A stretch of DNA of 64,000 nt from Stigmatella aurantiaca. GTDB taxonomy: Bacteria; Myxococcota; Myxococcia; Myxococcales; Myxococcaceae. Below are positions 18,175 through 26,170 of this stretch, piece after piece. Below the pieces are notes generated by a model that did not search any database, had not been told where the DNA came from, and saw nothing but the letters and a program-made list of their open reading frames with translations. The stretch covers positions 248,001 to 312,000 of the forward strand of contig NZ_FOAP01000005.1 of assembly GCF_900109545.1 (NCBI RefSeq), given 5' to 3'. Within the stretch, counting starts at the first letter, position 1. The number at the start of each line of letters is the position of its first letter. The position numbers and the translations under genes were made by a program.

Positions 18175-19083
18175 GCGCGGCTTGCGCTGGGGTAGCCGGG
18201 AGCGCAGCCACGCGAAGCTGAACGCCTCATCGTACGGCCGCAGCAGCAGCACGAGCGCACCGAACATGATCAGCGCGAAGCTGATCAACCCATGGAAGAA
18301 GATGATGCCGGTGTGGAAGAGCAACCCGAAGGGCAGCAGCGCCCTGCGTGCGCCCCGGCTCAGGACCAGCCCCAGCGCGAGCCAGAACTCGAGGATGAGC
18401 ACGGACCAGGTGAGGGGCGCCACCAGGGGGCTGCTCAGCACGGGCAGCACCAACCGGGCCAGCCAGTCCGGCGCGCCGATGCTGGGGTCCAACAGCCAGT
18501 AGTACAGCGCCGTCCCATCCACCCACTCCGGCACCTTGAACTTCCCGACGGAGGCGTGGAGGTAGATGAAGGCCACCTGCCCTCGCAGCAGCAGCCAGGA
18601 GGCCCGGGCGATGAGCCGGGACTCGTCACTGCCCCCTTCCACCGGCGGCTCCCAATGCCAGCGCCGCCCATCCGTCAGCGTCATGGGCACCAGCAAGAAC
18701 GCGAGCACGGAGGCGATCTGGTCTCCGCCGTCCGTCAGCACCCCGGACCACTGCAGGCTGACCGCCACCCACCAGTGCAGCAGGCCCGTGACGCGCGGCC
18801 GCCAGCCCGAGGCCACCAGCAGCAGCAGCAGCACCGCCGTCCAGCGCGCCACCTCCAGCCAGCCCGCCGGGAGCACACAGAAGAGGGAGGCCTGCCGGAT
18901 TCCCTCGCACAGGGGGACTTCGGCCATGCCCACCGCCGGGCGGAACAGCGTCGAGGAGTGGCTGAAGGCCAGCGTGCCACCCGTCCCCAGGGCGATCAGA
19001 GTCCGGGCCAGGCCGTAGACATTGCTCCAGGGGGCGGGGCCCGCCACCCAGGCGCTCGCTCGGTTTCCAAGTTGGGTCAGCAT
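18097..19083 (-). CDS. SdpB-like multi-pass membrane protein (HTTM/gamma-carboxylase-like fold)
   Basis: A 328-residue integral membrane protein with about seven hydrophobic segments. It contains the HTTM-type signature region 'QVAFIYLHASVGKFKVPEW' followed by 'GTALYYWLLDPSIG', as in vitamin K-dependent carboxylase-like domains and in Bacillus SdpB. In Bacillus, SdpA and SdpB are jointly required to turn pro-SdpC into the secreted SDP toxin. Here the gene directly follows the SdpA-like gene with a seven-base overlap and lies downstream of the SdpC-like gene, the same set and membrane topology. The ATG at 19083 is chosen from that overlap. The charged tail after about residue 300 overlaps a small frame on the opposite strand. 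The family call is from pattern and context. Confidence 0.8.
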   Translation of the reverse strand: MLTQLGNRASAWVAGPAPWSNVYGLARTLIALGTGGTLAFSHSSTLFRPAVGMAEVPLCEGIRQASLFCVLPAGWLEVARWTAVLLLLLVASGWRPRVTGLLHWWVAVSLQWSGVLTDGGDQIASVLAFLLVPMTLTDGRRWHWEPPVEGGSDESRLIARASWLLLRGQVAFIYLHASVGKFKVPEWVDGTALYYWLLDPSIGAPDWLARLVLPVLSSPLVAPLTWSVLILEFWLALGLVLSRGARRALLPFGLLFHTGIIFFHGLISFALIMFGALVLLLRPYDEAFSFAWLRSRLPQRKPRSARAEEEEVQQSGQGERDGDGAQAA

Positions 19084-19658
19084 TCGATGTCCAGCCTCAG
19101 GACCTTGGAGGGCATGATGATCTTCTTCTCCCGGCTGGAGTGGCTCCACGCCCAGGGCACGGCTCTCTGAAAGACGAACCCCACCTCGCCACAGAGCGTG
19201 GGGTGGGGGCTGGTATTGCTCAGCTTGCTCGCCACCGGCGCGCGCTCCAGGCACGCCACCGGCGCCTCCTCACACGCCTGGCGCTCCGCCTCGCGGGCCG
19301 CATCCATCAACAAGCCTATCTCCACCCCCTGGGCGCGGCCGGCCCGGTCGATGCCGAAAAAGTTCCGGGGCTGAAAGTTGGGCGTGTGGCTGGCCATGCT
19401 CCACTGCGCGTCCGCGCCTCGGACGTACGGCAGCATCCGGTCATCGCGTGGGTCGCGCGTGAAGAAGGCCCAACCCTCGGGCAGCACCAGCCGGATGTCG
19501 AACCGGTCCGCGAAGGGCAGTTGGATGGGGTTGTACGGCAGGGCCGCGTGCAGGGCGTAGGCCGCCACGGTGGACCAACCGATGAGCAACCCCAGGGCCA
19601 GCAAACCCAGGCGGCGCGGCCCTGCGGAGCGGGAGACTTTAGAGGGAGTATCAGTCAC
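19077..19658 (-). CDS. SdpA-like protein of an antimicrobial-peptide maturation system
   Basis: A 193-residue protein with one N-terminal membrane helix ('LGLLALGLLIGWSTVAAYAL'), then an extracytoplasmic or cytosolic domain containing 'LPEGWAFFTRDPRDDRMLPY'. That string is the recognised SdpA-family hallmark (plump 'P-x-G-W-x-F-F-T-R-x-P-R'). SdpA works with SdpB to produce the active SDP peptide from SdpC in Bacillus. The start is a GTG at 19658 with no obvious Shine-Dalgarno; a nearby ATG is out of frame. It lies between the SdpC-like and SdpB-like genes on the same strand, overlapping the latter by seven bases. Confidence 0.85.
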   Translation of the reverse strand: MTDTPSKVSRSAGPRRLGLLALGLLIGWSTVAAYALHAALPYNPIQLPFADRFDIRLVLPEGWAFFTRDPRDDRMLPYVRGADAQWSMASHTPNFQPRNFFGIDRAGRAQGVEIGLLMDAAREAERQACEEAPVACLERAPVASKLSNTSPHPTLCGEVGFVFQRAVPWAWSHSSREKKIIMPSKVLRLDIEC

Positions 19659-19736
19659 GGCATGCCCACGGGACGGAGAAGGGAAAAGGGGGCCCCCGCG
19701 GAGACTCGCAGGGGCGCCCCGAGGCGCATCCGGGCG

Positions 19737-20387
19737 TTACTGGGCGTCGAAGGCCTTGTTCGCCAGGAGGTCCACCCACGTGTCGCGGCGCAGGGCGCTG
19801 GCCTGAGGGCCCTCGGTCACCGGCGTCACGTCGATCTGGGTGATGAGGATGGTGGCCAGGGCGACGATGACCACCGCCACGGCGGTCTCCACGTAGAGCC
19901 AGGTGCCTGCCTCGACCTGCTCCAGGGCGAGGGCGCTCACGTCCTCCGGCAGACCGGCTTCCTTGCGCAGGGCGGAGGCGGCGGCGTGGGTCTTCTCCTT
20001 GGTCTCCGTGAGCAGCCGGTCAATGCGCAGATGCTCGCCGCTGCGCAGCTCGCGCGAGAAGCGGTCGAAGAAGGTGGGATCCTGCTCGGAGATCTTCGCG
20101 ATGAGCTGCGTCGCGGCCAGCTCGCGCTGCTCCATGATGCCCGGCTTCGCCAAGAGGGCCTTGACGTCCGCCCGCTCCCAGATCTCCGCGAACTGCGCCG
20201 CGCCGGGGCCGACGCCGAAGACCATGCCCTTGTAGAGCTCACTGCCCGTGAGGGCCTGGCGGCGGACCACGGACGAGGGGCCGTCGCCCCCAGAATCCAT
20301 GGGGCCTCCGCAGCCCACGCCAAACGTGGTGAAGGTAAGGGCCGCCATCGACGCTGCGATGAACTTCCTGGGGGCTGAACGCTTCAT
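19737..20387 (-). CDS. SdpC-like antimicrobial peptide precursor
   Basis: A 216-residue secreted protein. The signal peptide (residues 1-26) ends in a lipobox-like GVGC. Residues 46-62 read 'ALTGSELYKGMVFGVG', close to the 'SGEDYFRGLLFGQG' of Bacillus SdpC. A helical region follows, then a hydrophobic segment at about 162-186 ('TWLYVETAVAVVIVALATIL'), at the position where Bacillus SdpC holds the mature SDP toxin. Unlike that toxin, this one has no cysteine pair there; the only Cys is residue 26. The start ATG at 20387 follows GGAGAG. It is the first gene of the three-gene cluster, with the SdpA-like gene 79 bases downstream. A toxin role is inferred from family and context. Confidence 0.8.
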   Translation of the reverse strand: MKRSAPRKFIAASMAALTFTTFGVGCGGPMDSGGDGPSSVVRRQALTGSELYKGMVFGVGPGAAQFAEIWERADVKALLAKPGIMEQRELAATQLIAKISEQDPTFFDRFSRELRSGEHLRIDRLLTETKEKTHAAASALRKEAGLPEDVSALALEQVEAGTWLYVETAVAVVIVALATILITQIDVTPVTEGPQASALRRDTWVDLLANKAFDAQ

Positions 20388-20708
20388 GCTCTCTCCTCGC
20401 CGGGTTGAGATGCGCGTGGCCGCGGGATACGGCCTAAGGGGGGAACGCGCATCTGTCCTGATTCTCCATGAAACTAGTTTGGACCGCAACCAGTTTCATG
20501 AAAAAAAAGTGCCCCTGCTGGAAAAATCTGGGGCGCGAGGCTCGGCCTCTCCGAGCCCCCCCTCCAGGGATAGGCGCGCCCGGGCGAAGCCGGGAAAGCG
20601 CTCGCGAATGGCCAGGCCCTGCTCCGCTGCAAAATCGCCCGGAGCTGTGCGACTTTTTCCGGTGGCGCGTGACACCCTGAGCGGATCCACTCCGTTTGGG
20701 AGCTTGCC
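20388..20708. other. Divergent intergenic region between the sdp-like cluster and the 20709 gene
   Basis: This 321-base stretch has no gene. It holds a palindrome at 20468-20499, an A-tract just beyond it, and otherwise unremarkable DNA. On the leftward strand TTGCGG followed after 17 bases by GAGAAT could be a weak promoter for the SdpC-like gene, overlapping the palindrome. Confidence 0.5.
20468..20499. promoter_or_regulatory. Palindrome before the SdpC-like gene (candidate operator)
   Basis: Outer arms ATGAAACT and AGTTTCAT are perfect, and pairing continues inward with one mismatch and one bulge. The centre lies about 95 bases before the SdpC-like ATG and overlaps a possible leftward promoter. 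An A8 run follows on the right, on the wrong side for a leftward terminator. Likely a dimeric repressor site. Confidence 0.45.
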
Positions 20709-23435
20709 TTGTCTTTGAAGAAGATCCTCCTCGCCCTCGGCAGCGCCTTCGTGCTGGGGCTCGGGCTGCTCGGCGTATTCCTCTATCGCACGGCCCTCCC
20801 CTCCAGCGCGGACCACCAGCTGTTGACCCTCGTGTCGAGTGACAGGGTCGCGTTCTCGGTGGCGCTCAACCTGCGGCTGCTCAAGTCCGCCCGCTCCACG
20901 GCCGAGGGGAAGGACCGGCTCGACAAGGCCGAGAAGTACCTGCTCAAGGCCGGGAACATCCCCGACTGGCAGCGGGAGCTGTTCCTGGAGACGTTCTCGT
21001 CCATCGCCTCGGGCCACATGAAGACGGACGAGGACGTGGCACCCTTCCGGGTGTTCGCTGTCCAAGGTTCGGCCGATCAGGCCCTCAAGGCCCTGGAGGC
21101 CCAGAAGGTGCTCGAGGCCACCTCGGGCGAGGACTACGTCTTCATCGACCCGGAGACGTGCGCCCGCGAAGAGCCGTTGCGGCTGGTCCGGGGCGATCGG
21201 CTCCTCGCCTTCGTGCCCGCCGCGCTCGCGGCAGAGGTCTCGGCGCGGCTCACACAGGAGCCCAGCCTGGAAATGGAGACGCTGTTGATCGGCCGGGCCG
21301 ACGTCCGCGTGCAGCCCTATCTCGAGACCCTGGCTCCCGGCATGGTGCAGATGATCGCGGAGCAGTTGAACCTGGCCCAGCAGGCCCGGAGCCTGGCGCT
21401 GTCGCTGCGAGCGGACAAGAACGGAGGGGTGTGGGCGGAGCTCGACGTGGCCGGGGACGGCACGAAGCAACTGCAAGCCCTGTGGGAGGAGAAGACGAAC
21501 GCGGAGCCGTCACTGAAGGCCGTGGTGGAGAAGGCCGTCACGCTTCAGCCCGGTGAGGGCTCCCTGCGCTTCACCTTCGACGTGAACGCGCTCCAGCAGC
21601 AAGCGGAGGAGCTCGGCCAGTCGATGGCCCTGACCCAGAAGCCCCTGAAGGAAGAGGACTTGAAGGCCCTCACCGAGGAAGAGGTGCTCGACCCCCAGGA
21701 AGTCTTCTCCTATGAGGAGGCGCTCACGCCCGAGGCCTTCTTCTCCCTCTCGAGCGAGGAGTGCCGGCTCTCCGGCCTGCCGCTGGCAAGCAACGGCAAG
21801 CTGAGCATCGCCTTCGAGTCCCTGAGCGCCCGGCTCAACCAGCCAGGGGTCGACTTCGTGCGCTTGTTGGCTCGGTCCTGTCTGCCCCCGCCTTACCTGC
21901 CACTTCTCTCGCAGCGGCCCATGCTGGAGGTGTCCATCCGAAGCCCCGAGCCCGACCGGCACTTCTGTGGTCCGCTGGCGGGGGAGAAGAATGGGCTCTC
22001 CTCCAAGCAGAGCCTCAGCAAGGCCTGGGAGGATCACAGCGCGGTCCGCAGTCACGTCTCCTTCGCCTTCAAGCCAGGGGTGGACACGCAGAAGCTGGCG
22101 GCCATCGAGGGCTCGGTCACCCAGAACGTCCCGACGAGGGTCAAGACGCTCAAGATGGACTTCCGTCCCCCCTACGCCCGGGCGCGGCTTGCCCTTCCCG
22201 AGGGCACGCTGTCCGTGGAGGGCACCGGGAGCGGCGAGCAGGGATTGACCTTCGCGGTGAACGGCGAGGGGACCTACCCCACGATCCTGGCGGTGCGTGC
22301 GTTGAATCAGGACGGCAAGTACCTCAAGACCCAAACGTGGTCTTCGGATTCGGGCTCGCTCTTCGACCTGCCCATCCTGAGCTGGTTCACCTCCGAGGGC
22401 TTGACGGTGCGCACCCAGGGCAGACCGGTGCAATTGGAGGTGGTCGTGGTGGACGCCTCCACACCGCTGACCCACCCCTTCACCTTCAAGCCTCCCTTTC
22501 CAGCCTCGCCGCCGCCGGAGAACGAGGACGAAGAGGACGCGCCAGAGGACGCGGCCGGAGAAGGCCCGTCACCGGTGGCCCTCACCCAGGACTTCTACGA
22601 GAAGACGTACCTGGCTCCCGGCGCTCTTGCCCAGACCCAGGAGTGGGTCGCGAGCTATCTGGAGCGCGAGGAGGAGGTCATCAACAGCCGGATCCCCGTG
22701 GCCTCGCCGATCCAGATCTTCCTGTGGAAGGAGGGGATGTTCCAGGGGAACCTCGGCATCATGCGGTTGCGCGACTTGATGCAAGAGTTCAAGCGGATGG
22801 GCACGAAGCTCGAGCTGGAGATCCAGGAGGTCGACTTCGCCGACGGAACGCGCCTGCGCCCCGCGGACCTCGAGGCGTACGAGGAGACCGAGTGGGGCAA
22901 GCGCCGCGTCTGGGGCTCCGGAATGGGTCCGGTGACCTGGCGCACGGCCATCTCTTTTGACTCGGCCAATGTCTATCACAATGAAATCACGGGAACCTTC
23001 TTCGATGACTACATCCCCGACCGCATGGAGGACGTTCCCGTCGCGCGGATCAAAGGACAGTTTTCGCTCTCCCTGCCCAAGACCGTCGAGGTGTCGCCCG
23101 ACGCCCCCTTGAGCCTGCACGCCCCCATCGAGATGGGGGGAATCCGCTTCCGGGTCCTGAGCATCGAGCCGGAGGGCATCAGCATCCTGGGCGAGGGCGA
23201 GGGCCAGGAGAACACTGGCATCTCGACGGTCTTCTCGGCGGAAGGCAGGCCCGTGAAGGCCACCCTGAAGGAGCGGAAGGACTTCTCGGACGGCTTCCGG
23301 CTCGACTTCGAGACCGAGGAGCCCGCGCGCGCTTGGAAGGTGAGCCGGCCCCAGGGCGGGTTCAAGACCTATACCTATCCGTTCGAGCTCGTCACCCGAG
23401 AGCCGAAGCGCTCCTCCCGGCAAGCCAAGAACTGA
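20709..23435 (+). CDS. Large membrane-anchored protein of unknown function
   Basis: A 908-residue protein. One N-terminal helix ('ILLALGSAFVLGLGLLGVFL') anchors a long extracytoplasmic part. That part contains acidic stretches ('LTEEEVLDPQEVFSYEEAL', and a Pro/Asp/Glu-rich linker near residue 605) and two beta-rich halves with repeated 'LSVEGTGSG' and 'MGGIRFRVLSIEPEG' elements. I recognise no domain. The start is a TTG at 20709 preceded by GGGAG seven bases upstream; no ATG in frame would keep the membrane helix. It is divergent from the SdpC-like gene, but nothing in the sequence shows that it belongs to that system. A role in immunity or sensing would be pure speculation. Confidence 0.8.
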   Translation: MSLKKILLALGSAFVLGLGLLGVFLYRTALPSSADHQLLTLVSSDRVAFSVALNLRLLKSARSTAEGKDRLDKAEKYLLKAGNIPDWQRELFLETFSSIASGHMKTDEDVAPFRVFAVQGSADQALKALEAQKVLEATSGEDYVFIDPETCAREEPLRLVRGDRLLAFVPAALAAEVSARLTQEPSLEMETLLIGRADVRVQPYLETLAPGMVQMIAEQLNLAQQARSLALSLRADKNGGVWAELDVAGDGTKQLQALWEEKTNAEPSLKAVVEKAVTLQPGEGSLRFTFDVNALQQQAEELGQSMALTQKPLKEEDLKALTEEEVLDPQEVFSYEEALTPEAFFSLSSEECRLSGLPLASNGKLSIAFESLSARLNQPGVDFVRLLARSCLPPPYLPLLSQRPMLEVSIRSPEPDRHFCGPLAGEKNGLSSKQSLSKAWEDHSAVRSHVSFAFKPGVDTQKLAAIEGSVTQNVPTRVKTLKMDFRPPYARARLALPEGTLSVEGTGSGEQGLTFAVNGEGTYPTILAVRALNQDGKYLKTQTWSSDSGSLFDLPILSWFTSEGLTVRTQGRPVQLEVVVVDASTPLTHPFTFKPPFPASPPPENEDEEDAPEDAAGEGPSPVALTQDFYEKTYLAPGALAQTQEWVASYLEREEEVINSRIPVASPIQIFLWKEGMFQGNLGIMRLRDLMQEFKRMGTKLELEIQEVDFADGTRLRPADLEAYEETEWGKRRVWGSGMGPVTWRTAISFDSANVYHNEITGTFFDDYIPDRMEDVPVARIKGQFSLSLPKTVEVSPDAPLSLHAPIEMGGIRFRVLSIEPEGISILGEGEGQENTGISTVFSAEGRPVKATLKERKDFSDGFRLDFETEEPARAWKVSRPQGGFKTYTYPFELVTREPKRSSRQAKN

Positions 23436-23496
23436 CGACAGCCCCACCGGCCCACGCCCGCGTGAAGGGCCCTGGCGGCCAGCAGGCATGAGGATG

Positions 23497-23525
23497 TTGC
23501 AAAATTACGAACAACTTCGTAGTAC
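23497..23525 (+). promoter_or_regulatory. Possible promoter for the TPR/S41 gene
   Basis: TTGCAA at 23497-23502 and TAGTAC at 23520-23525 are separated by 17 bases, a fair sigma70-type arrangement about 29 bases before the start codon. It is buried inside the double operator, which supports a repression mechanism. Confidence 0.35.
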
Positions 23526-23541
23526 GAAGGAATTCGTAATT
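23503..23541. promoter_or_regulatory. Double palindromic operator before the TPR/S41 gene
   Basis: Two 16-base palindromes, each TACGAA-N4-TTCGTA, lie at 23506-23521 and 23523-23538 with one base between them. The pair is itself a larger palindrome centred on 23522, with 9-base outer arms AATTACGAA and TTCGTAATT. It directly precedes the Shine-Dalgarno of the gene at 23554. This is the typical look of a site for two repressor dimers (TetR, MarR or PadR-like). No regulator gene is adjacent. Confidence 0.75.
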
Positions 23542-23553
23542 GAGGAGGTTCTT

Positions 23554-25287
23554 ATGCCCGGAAGCTGTGCACTCCCGAAGTTCATGATGCTCTGCCTGGC
23601 CGCCTGTGCCGGTGTGTGGGCCATGCCCTCGAGGGCCTCCGCACAGGAGGCTTCAGAGCGCTCCTCGTTCGCCGAGCTCCTCCGTGAGGCCGAGACGAAG
23701 ACCGCAGCGAAGGAGTGGAAGGAGGCCGCACACCTCTGGGCGCGTGTCGTCCAGGCAAACCCGGTCAACCCCGAGTTCTGGAACGCGCTTGGAGACGCCC
23801 ACTCCCAAGCCGCGGACTACCTGGCGGCCGTCCCTGCCTATGAGAAGGCCCTCGCGCTCGGCGGTCCCCTGCCAGCCAAGGCCGCCTACAACATCGCCCG
23901 CTGCCAGGCGCTGGCGGGAAAGAAGGAGCTCGCGCTTCAGGCGCTCGAGCGGGCCCTCACGCTGGGCTTTCCCAGCTTGGGCTTCGCCGCGCGAGACGAG
24001 GCTTTCCAGTCACTGCGCCAGGAGCCCCGGTTCAAGAAGATGCTCGGCCTGACGGATGCCTCGAACATGCCGCGCGTCGAAGGATGGCGCAGCGACCTCG
24101 CGCTGCTCGCGCGAGAGGCGCACCGCAAGGGCTTCAACGTCCACCGGTCCGTCACGCGCGAGCAGTTCGACGCCAAGGTGCGAGAGCTCCACGGCGCCAT
24201 TCCCCGGCTGACCGACGGGCAGGTCATCCTCGGCCTCATGAAGCTGATGGTCTTCCTCGATGACGGCCACACGGCGGTGCTCAACTTCGGCGAGAACCCG
24301 TTCTTCCGCTCGATGCTCCCGATGCAGTTCTACTGGTTCGACGAGGGGCTGTTCGTGATCTCCGCCGACCCGAAGCACAAGGAGCTGCTCGGCGCGCAGG
24401 TACTCGAACTCGATGGACGCCCGGCCCTCGAGGTGCTCGAGGCGTTAACGCCCTACGTCAACCGTGACCGCGGCAACCCGGTATGGCCCAAGCAGCGCAC
24501 GCCGTACATGCTGCGCAACCTGGCTCTGCTCCAGGCCGCCGGGCTGATCAAAAGCTCCGGGCAAGTGACGCTCACGGTGCGTGACCTCTCAGGGGCCATG
24601 CGCAGCGTGGTGGCCACGTCCGATACCACGCAGCCGGACATCTGGAACACGCTGCCGAACCCGCCCTCCTGGGTGAACTTCGCCTCGACGCTCGGCACGC
24701 CGCCGCTCTACCTGCGGAGCATGAACAAGCGCTACTGGTTCGAGTACCTGCCCGAGCACAAGGCGGTCTACTTCCAGTTCAACTCGGTGCTCGACGACGA
24801 GAAGGAACCGCTCGCGTCATTCACCGAGAGGCTGTTCCAGTTCATCGGACAAAATGACGTTGGCAAGCTCATCATCGACATGCGGTGGAACAACGGCGGC
24901 AACACGGCCCTGTCACAACCGCTCGTGCGCGGGCTCATCGGCAACCGGAAGATCAACCAGCGCGGGAAGCTGTTCGTCATCATTGGCCGCAGGACCTACT
25001 CAGCGGCGCAGAACACGGCGACCTACATCGAGCGCTACACGGATGCGATCTTCGCCGGAGAGCCCACAGGCTCGAGCCCGAACTTCGTTGGCGAGGAGAG
25101 CCTGGTGGTGTTGCCTTACAGCAAGCTCGTCGCCAACGTCTCGCACCTCTTCTGGCAGAGCTCCTGGCCCCAGGACCAGCGCATCTGGCTTCCGCCACAC
25201 CTCTATACGCCGCCCACCTTCGCTGACTTCCGCACGGGCCGCGACGCGGCACTCGACGCGGTGCTCTCGTACCCTCCGGCGTTCTGA
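23554..25287 (+). CDS. Secreted TPR protein with S41 (tail-specific) protease-like domain
   Basis: A 577-residue protein exported by a signal peptide (residues 1-29, ending 'SRASA'). Tetratricopeptide-like repeats lie at about residues 35-160 ('WKEAAHLWARVVQANPVNPE', 'AAYNIARCQALAGKKELALQ'). The C-terminal two-thirds resembles an S41 peptidase fold: a substrate-binding part with 'LMKLMVFLDDGHTAV', then 'KLIIDMRWNNGGNTAL', then 'VIIGRRTYSAAQNTATYIER', where the Ser of 'TYSAAQ' sits at the usual nucleophile position. S41 enzymes cut C-terminal tails of exported proteins, but I cannot confirm activity. The start ATG at 23554 follows GAGGAGG. A double operator lies just upstream. Confidence 0.85.
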   Translation: MPGSCALPKFMMLCLAACAGVWAMPSRASAQEASERSSFAELLREAETKTAAKEWKEAAHLWARVVQANPVNPEFWNALGDAHSQAADYLAAVPAYEKALALGGPLPAKAAYNIARCQALAGKKELALQALERALTLGFPSLGFAARDEAFQSLRQEPRFKKMLGLTDASNMPRVEGWRSDLALLAREAHRKGFNVHRSVTREQFDAKVRELHGAIPRLTDGQVILGLMKLMVFLDDGHTAVLNFGENPFFRSMLPMQFYWFDEGLFVISADPKHKELLGAQVLELDGRPALEVLEALTPYVNRDRGNPVWPKQRTPYMLRNLALLQAAGLIKSSGQVTLTVRDLSGAMRSVVATSDTTQPDIWNTLPNPPSWVNFASTLGTPPLYLRSMNKRYWFEYLPEHKAVYFQFNSVLDDEKEPLASFTERLFQFIGQNDVGKLIIDMRWNNGGNTALSQPLVRGLIGNRKINQRGKLFVIIGRRTYSAAQNTATYIERYTDAIFAGEPTGSSPNFVGEESLVVLPYSKLVANVSHLFWQSSWPQDQRIWLPPHLYTPPTFADFRTGRDAALDAVLSYPPAF

Positions 25288-25355
25288 GCCAGACACCTTC
25301 TGCGCCTCGTAGCGCTGCTGTAACCTCGGGGCTGTCCCTCGCTAAGGATCTCCCC

Positions 25356-26105
25356 ATGAACTGGCAGCCCCTGCCCCGCCTGCACTGGCTGGTGGGCACC
25401 ACCGCCCTGCTGTCACTTACCGCCTGCGGCAGCGACACCCCGGACCCGGACGGCGGTACGCCTGAGCCGCTCGTCTGTGACGCACAGACCTATGCCACAG
25501 CGGTGCGAGATGCCGCCGGGCCGGACTCGGAGGACATCTACGACGGCCTGTGGGCCATCACCCCCTCCAACCCGAAGCTGATCTGGAACGAGACGCGGAC
25601 AGCGGTACGCATGGTGACCTGGACCACCGCCACCGGCTACACGCAGGGCGACAACACCCTGCCGGCCGAGGTCTGGCTCACCCCCGCGCCCCAGCTCCAA
25701 GCGCTGTGCAAGACAGTGCCTGCGGAGCAGCGTGTCCCGCGCATCAACCAGTACCTCGGTCTGCCTCCGGCGACGGAGCAGGACGCGTCGAGCTACATCG
25801 TCGAGATGTGGGTCAAGCCAGAGGACATGTTCCGGCCCTGCCCGGACGCGGAGATCGATGACACCTCGTGCGGCCTGACCTTCCCAGCCTCGGCCACCGG
25901 CGCGCACAAGGACTGGATGAACGCCAACTATGCGTTCAGCTTCAGCTTCTGGCAGCAGCCTCACTACCCATGGACAGGCCTGGGCTACACCTATGACTGG
26001 TGCAATGCCGAGACTCGCGTGGGCGCCAGCGAGTACGTCGTCCGCGCTGGCTCCACCGTCAACGTGACGGGGCTAATTCAGCGCGACACCTACTGCGCTC
26101 CGTAG
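25356..26105 (+). CDS. Secreted lipoprotein of unknown function
   Basis: A 249-residue protein with a lipoprotein signal peptide (lipobox LTAC, Cys at about residue 25) followed by an Asp/Gly/Pro-rich linker. The mature domain has several cysteines that could pair ('LVCDAQTY', 'ALCKTVPA', 'FRPCPDAEIDDTSCGLTF', 'YDWCNAE', 'DTYCAP') and Trp/Tyr-rich strands. It looks like a compact disulfide-stabilised beta-domain. I recognise no family. The start is ATG 25356, 68 bases after the preceding gene. Confidence 0.8.
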   Translation: MNWQPLPRLHWLVGTTALLSLTACGSDTPDPDGGTPEPLVCDAQTYATAVRDAAGPDSEDIYDGLWAITPSNPKLIWNETRTAVRMVTWTTATGYTQGDNTLPAEVWLTPAPQLQALCKTVPAEQRVPRINQYLGLPPATEQDASSYIVEMWVKPEDMFRPCPDAEIDDTSCGLTFPASATGAHKDWMNANYAFSFSFWQQPHYPWTGLGYTYDWCNAETRVGASEYVVRAGSTVNVTGLIQRDTYCAP

Positions 26106-26170
26106 CGCTGCCCGGACACCCGGAGTCTAGCGCCTCTTCTGAAGCTTCACGATTGACTCAAGGATAGGTC

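Noticed and set aside
20501..20508. A8 run next to the palindrome as a terminator for leftward transcription
   Set aside because: On the leftward strand the T-tract comes before, not after, the stem.
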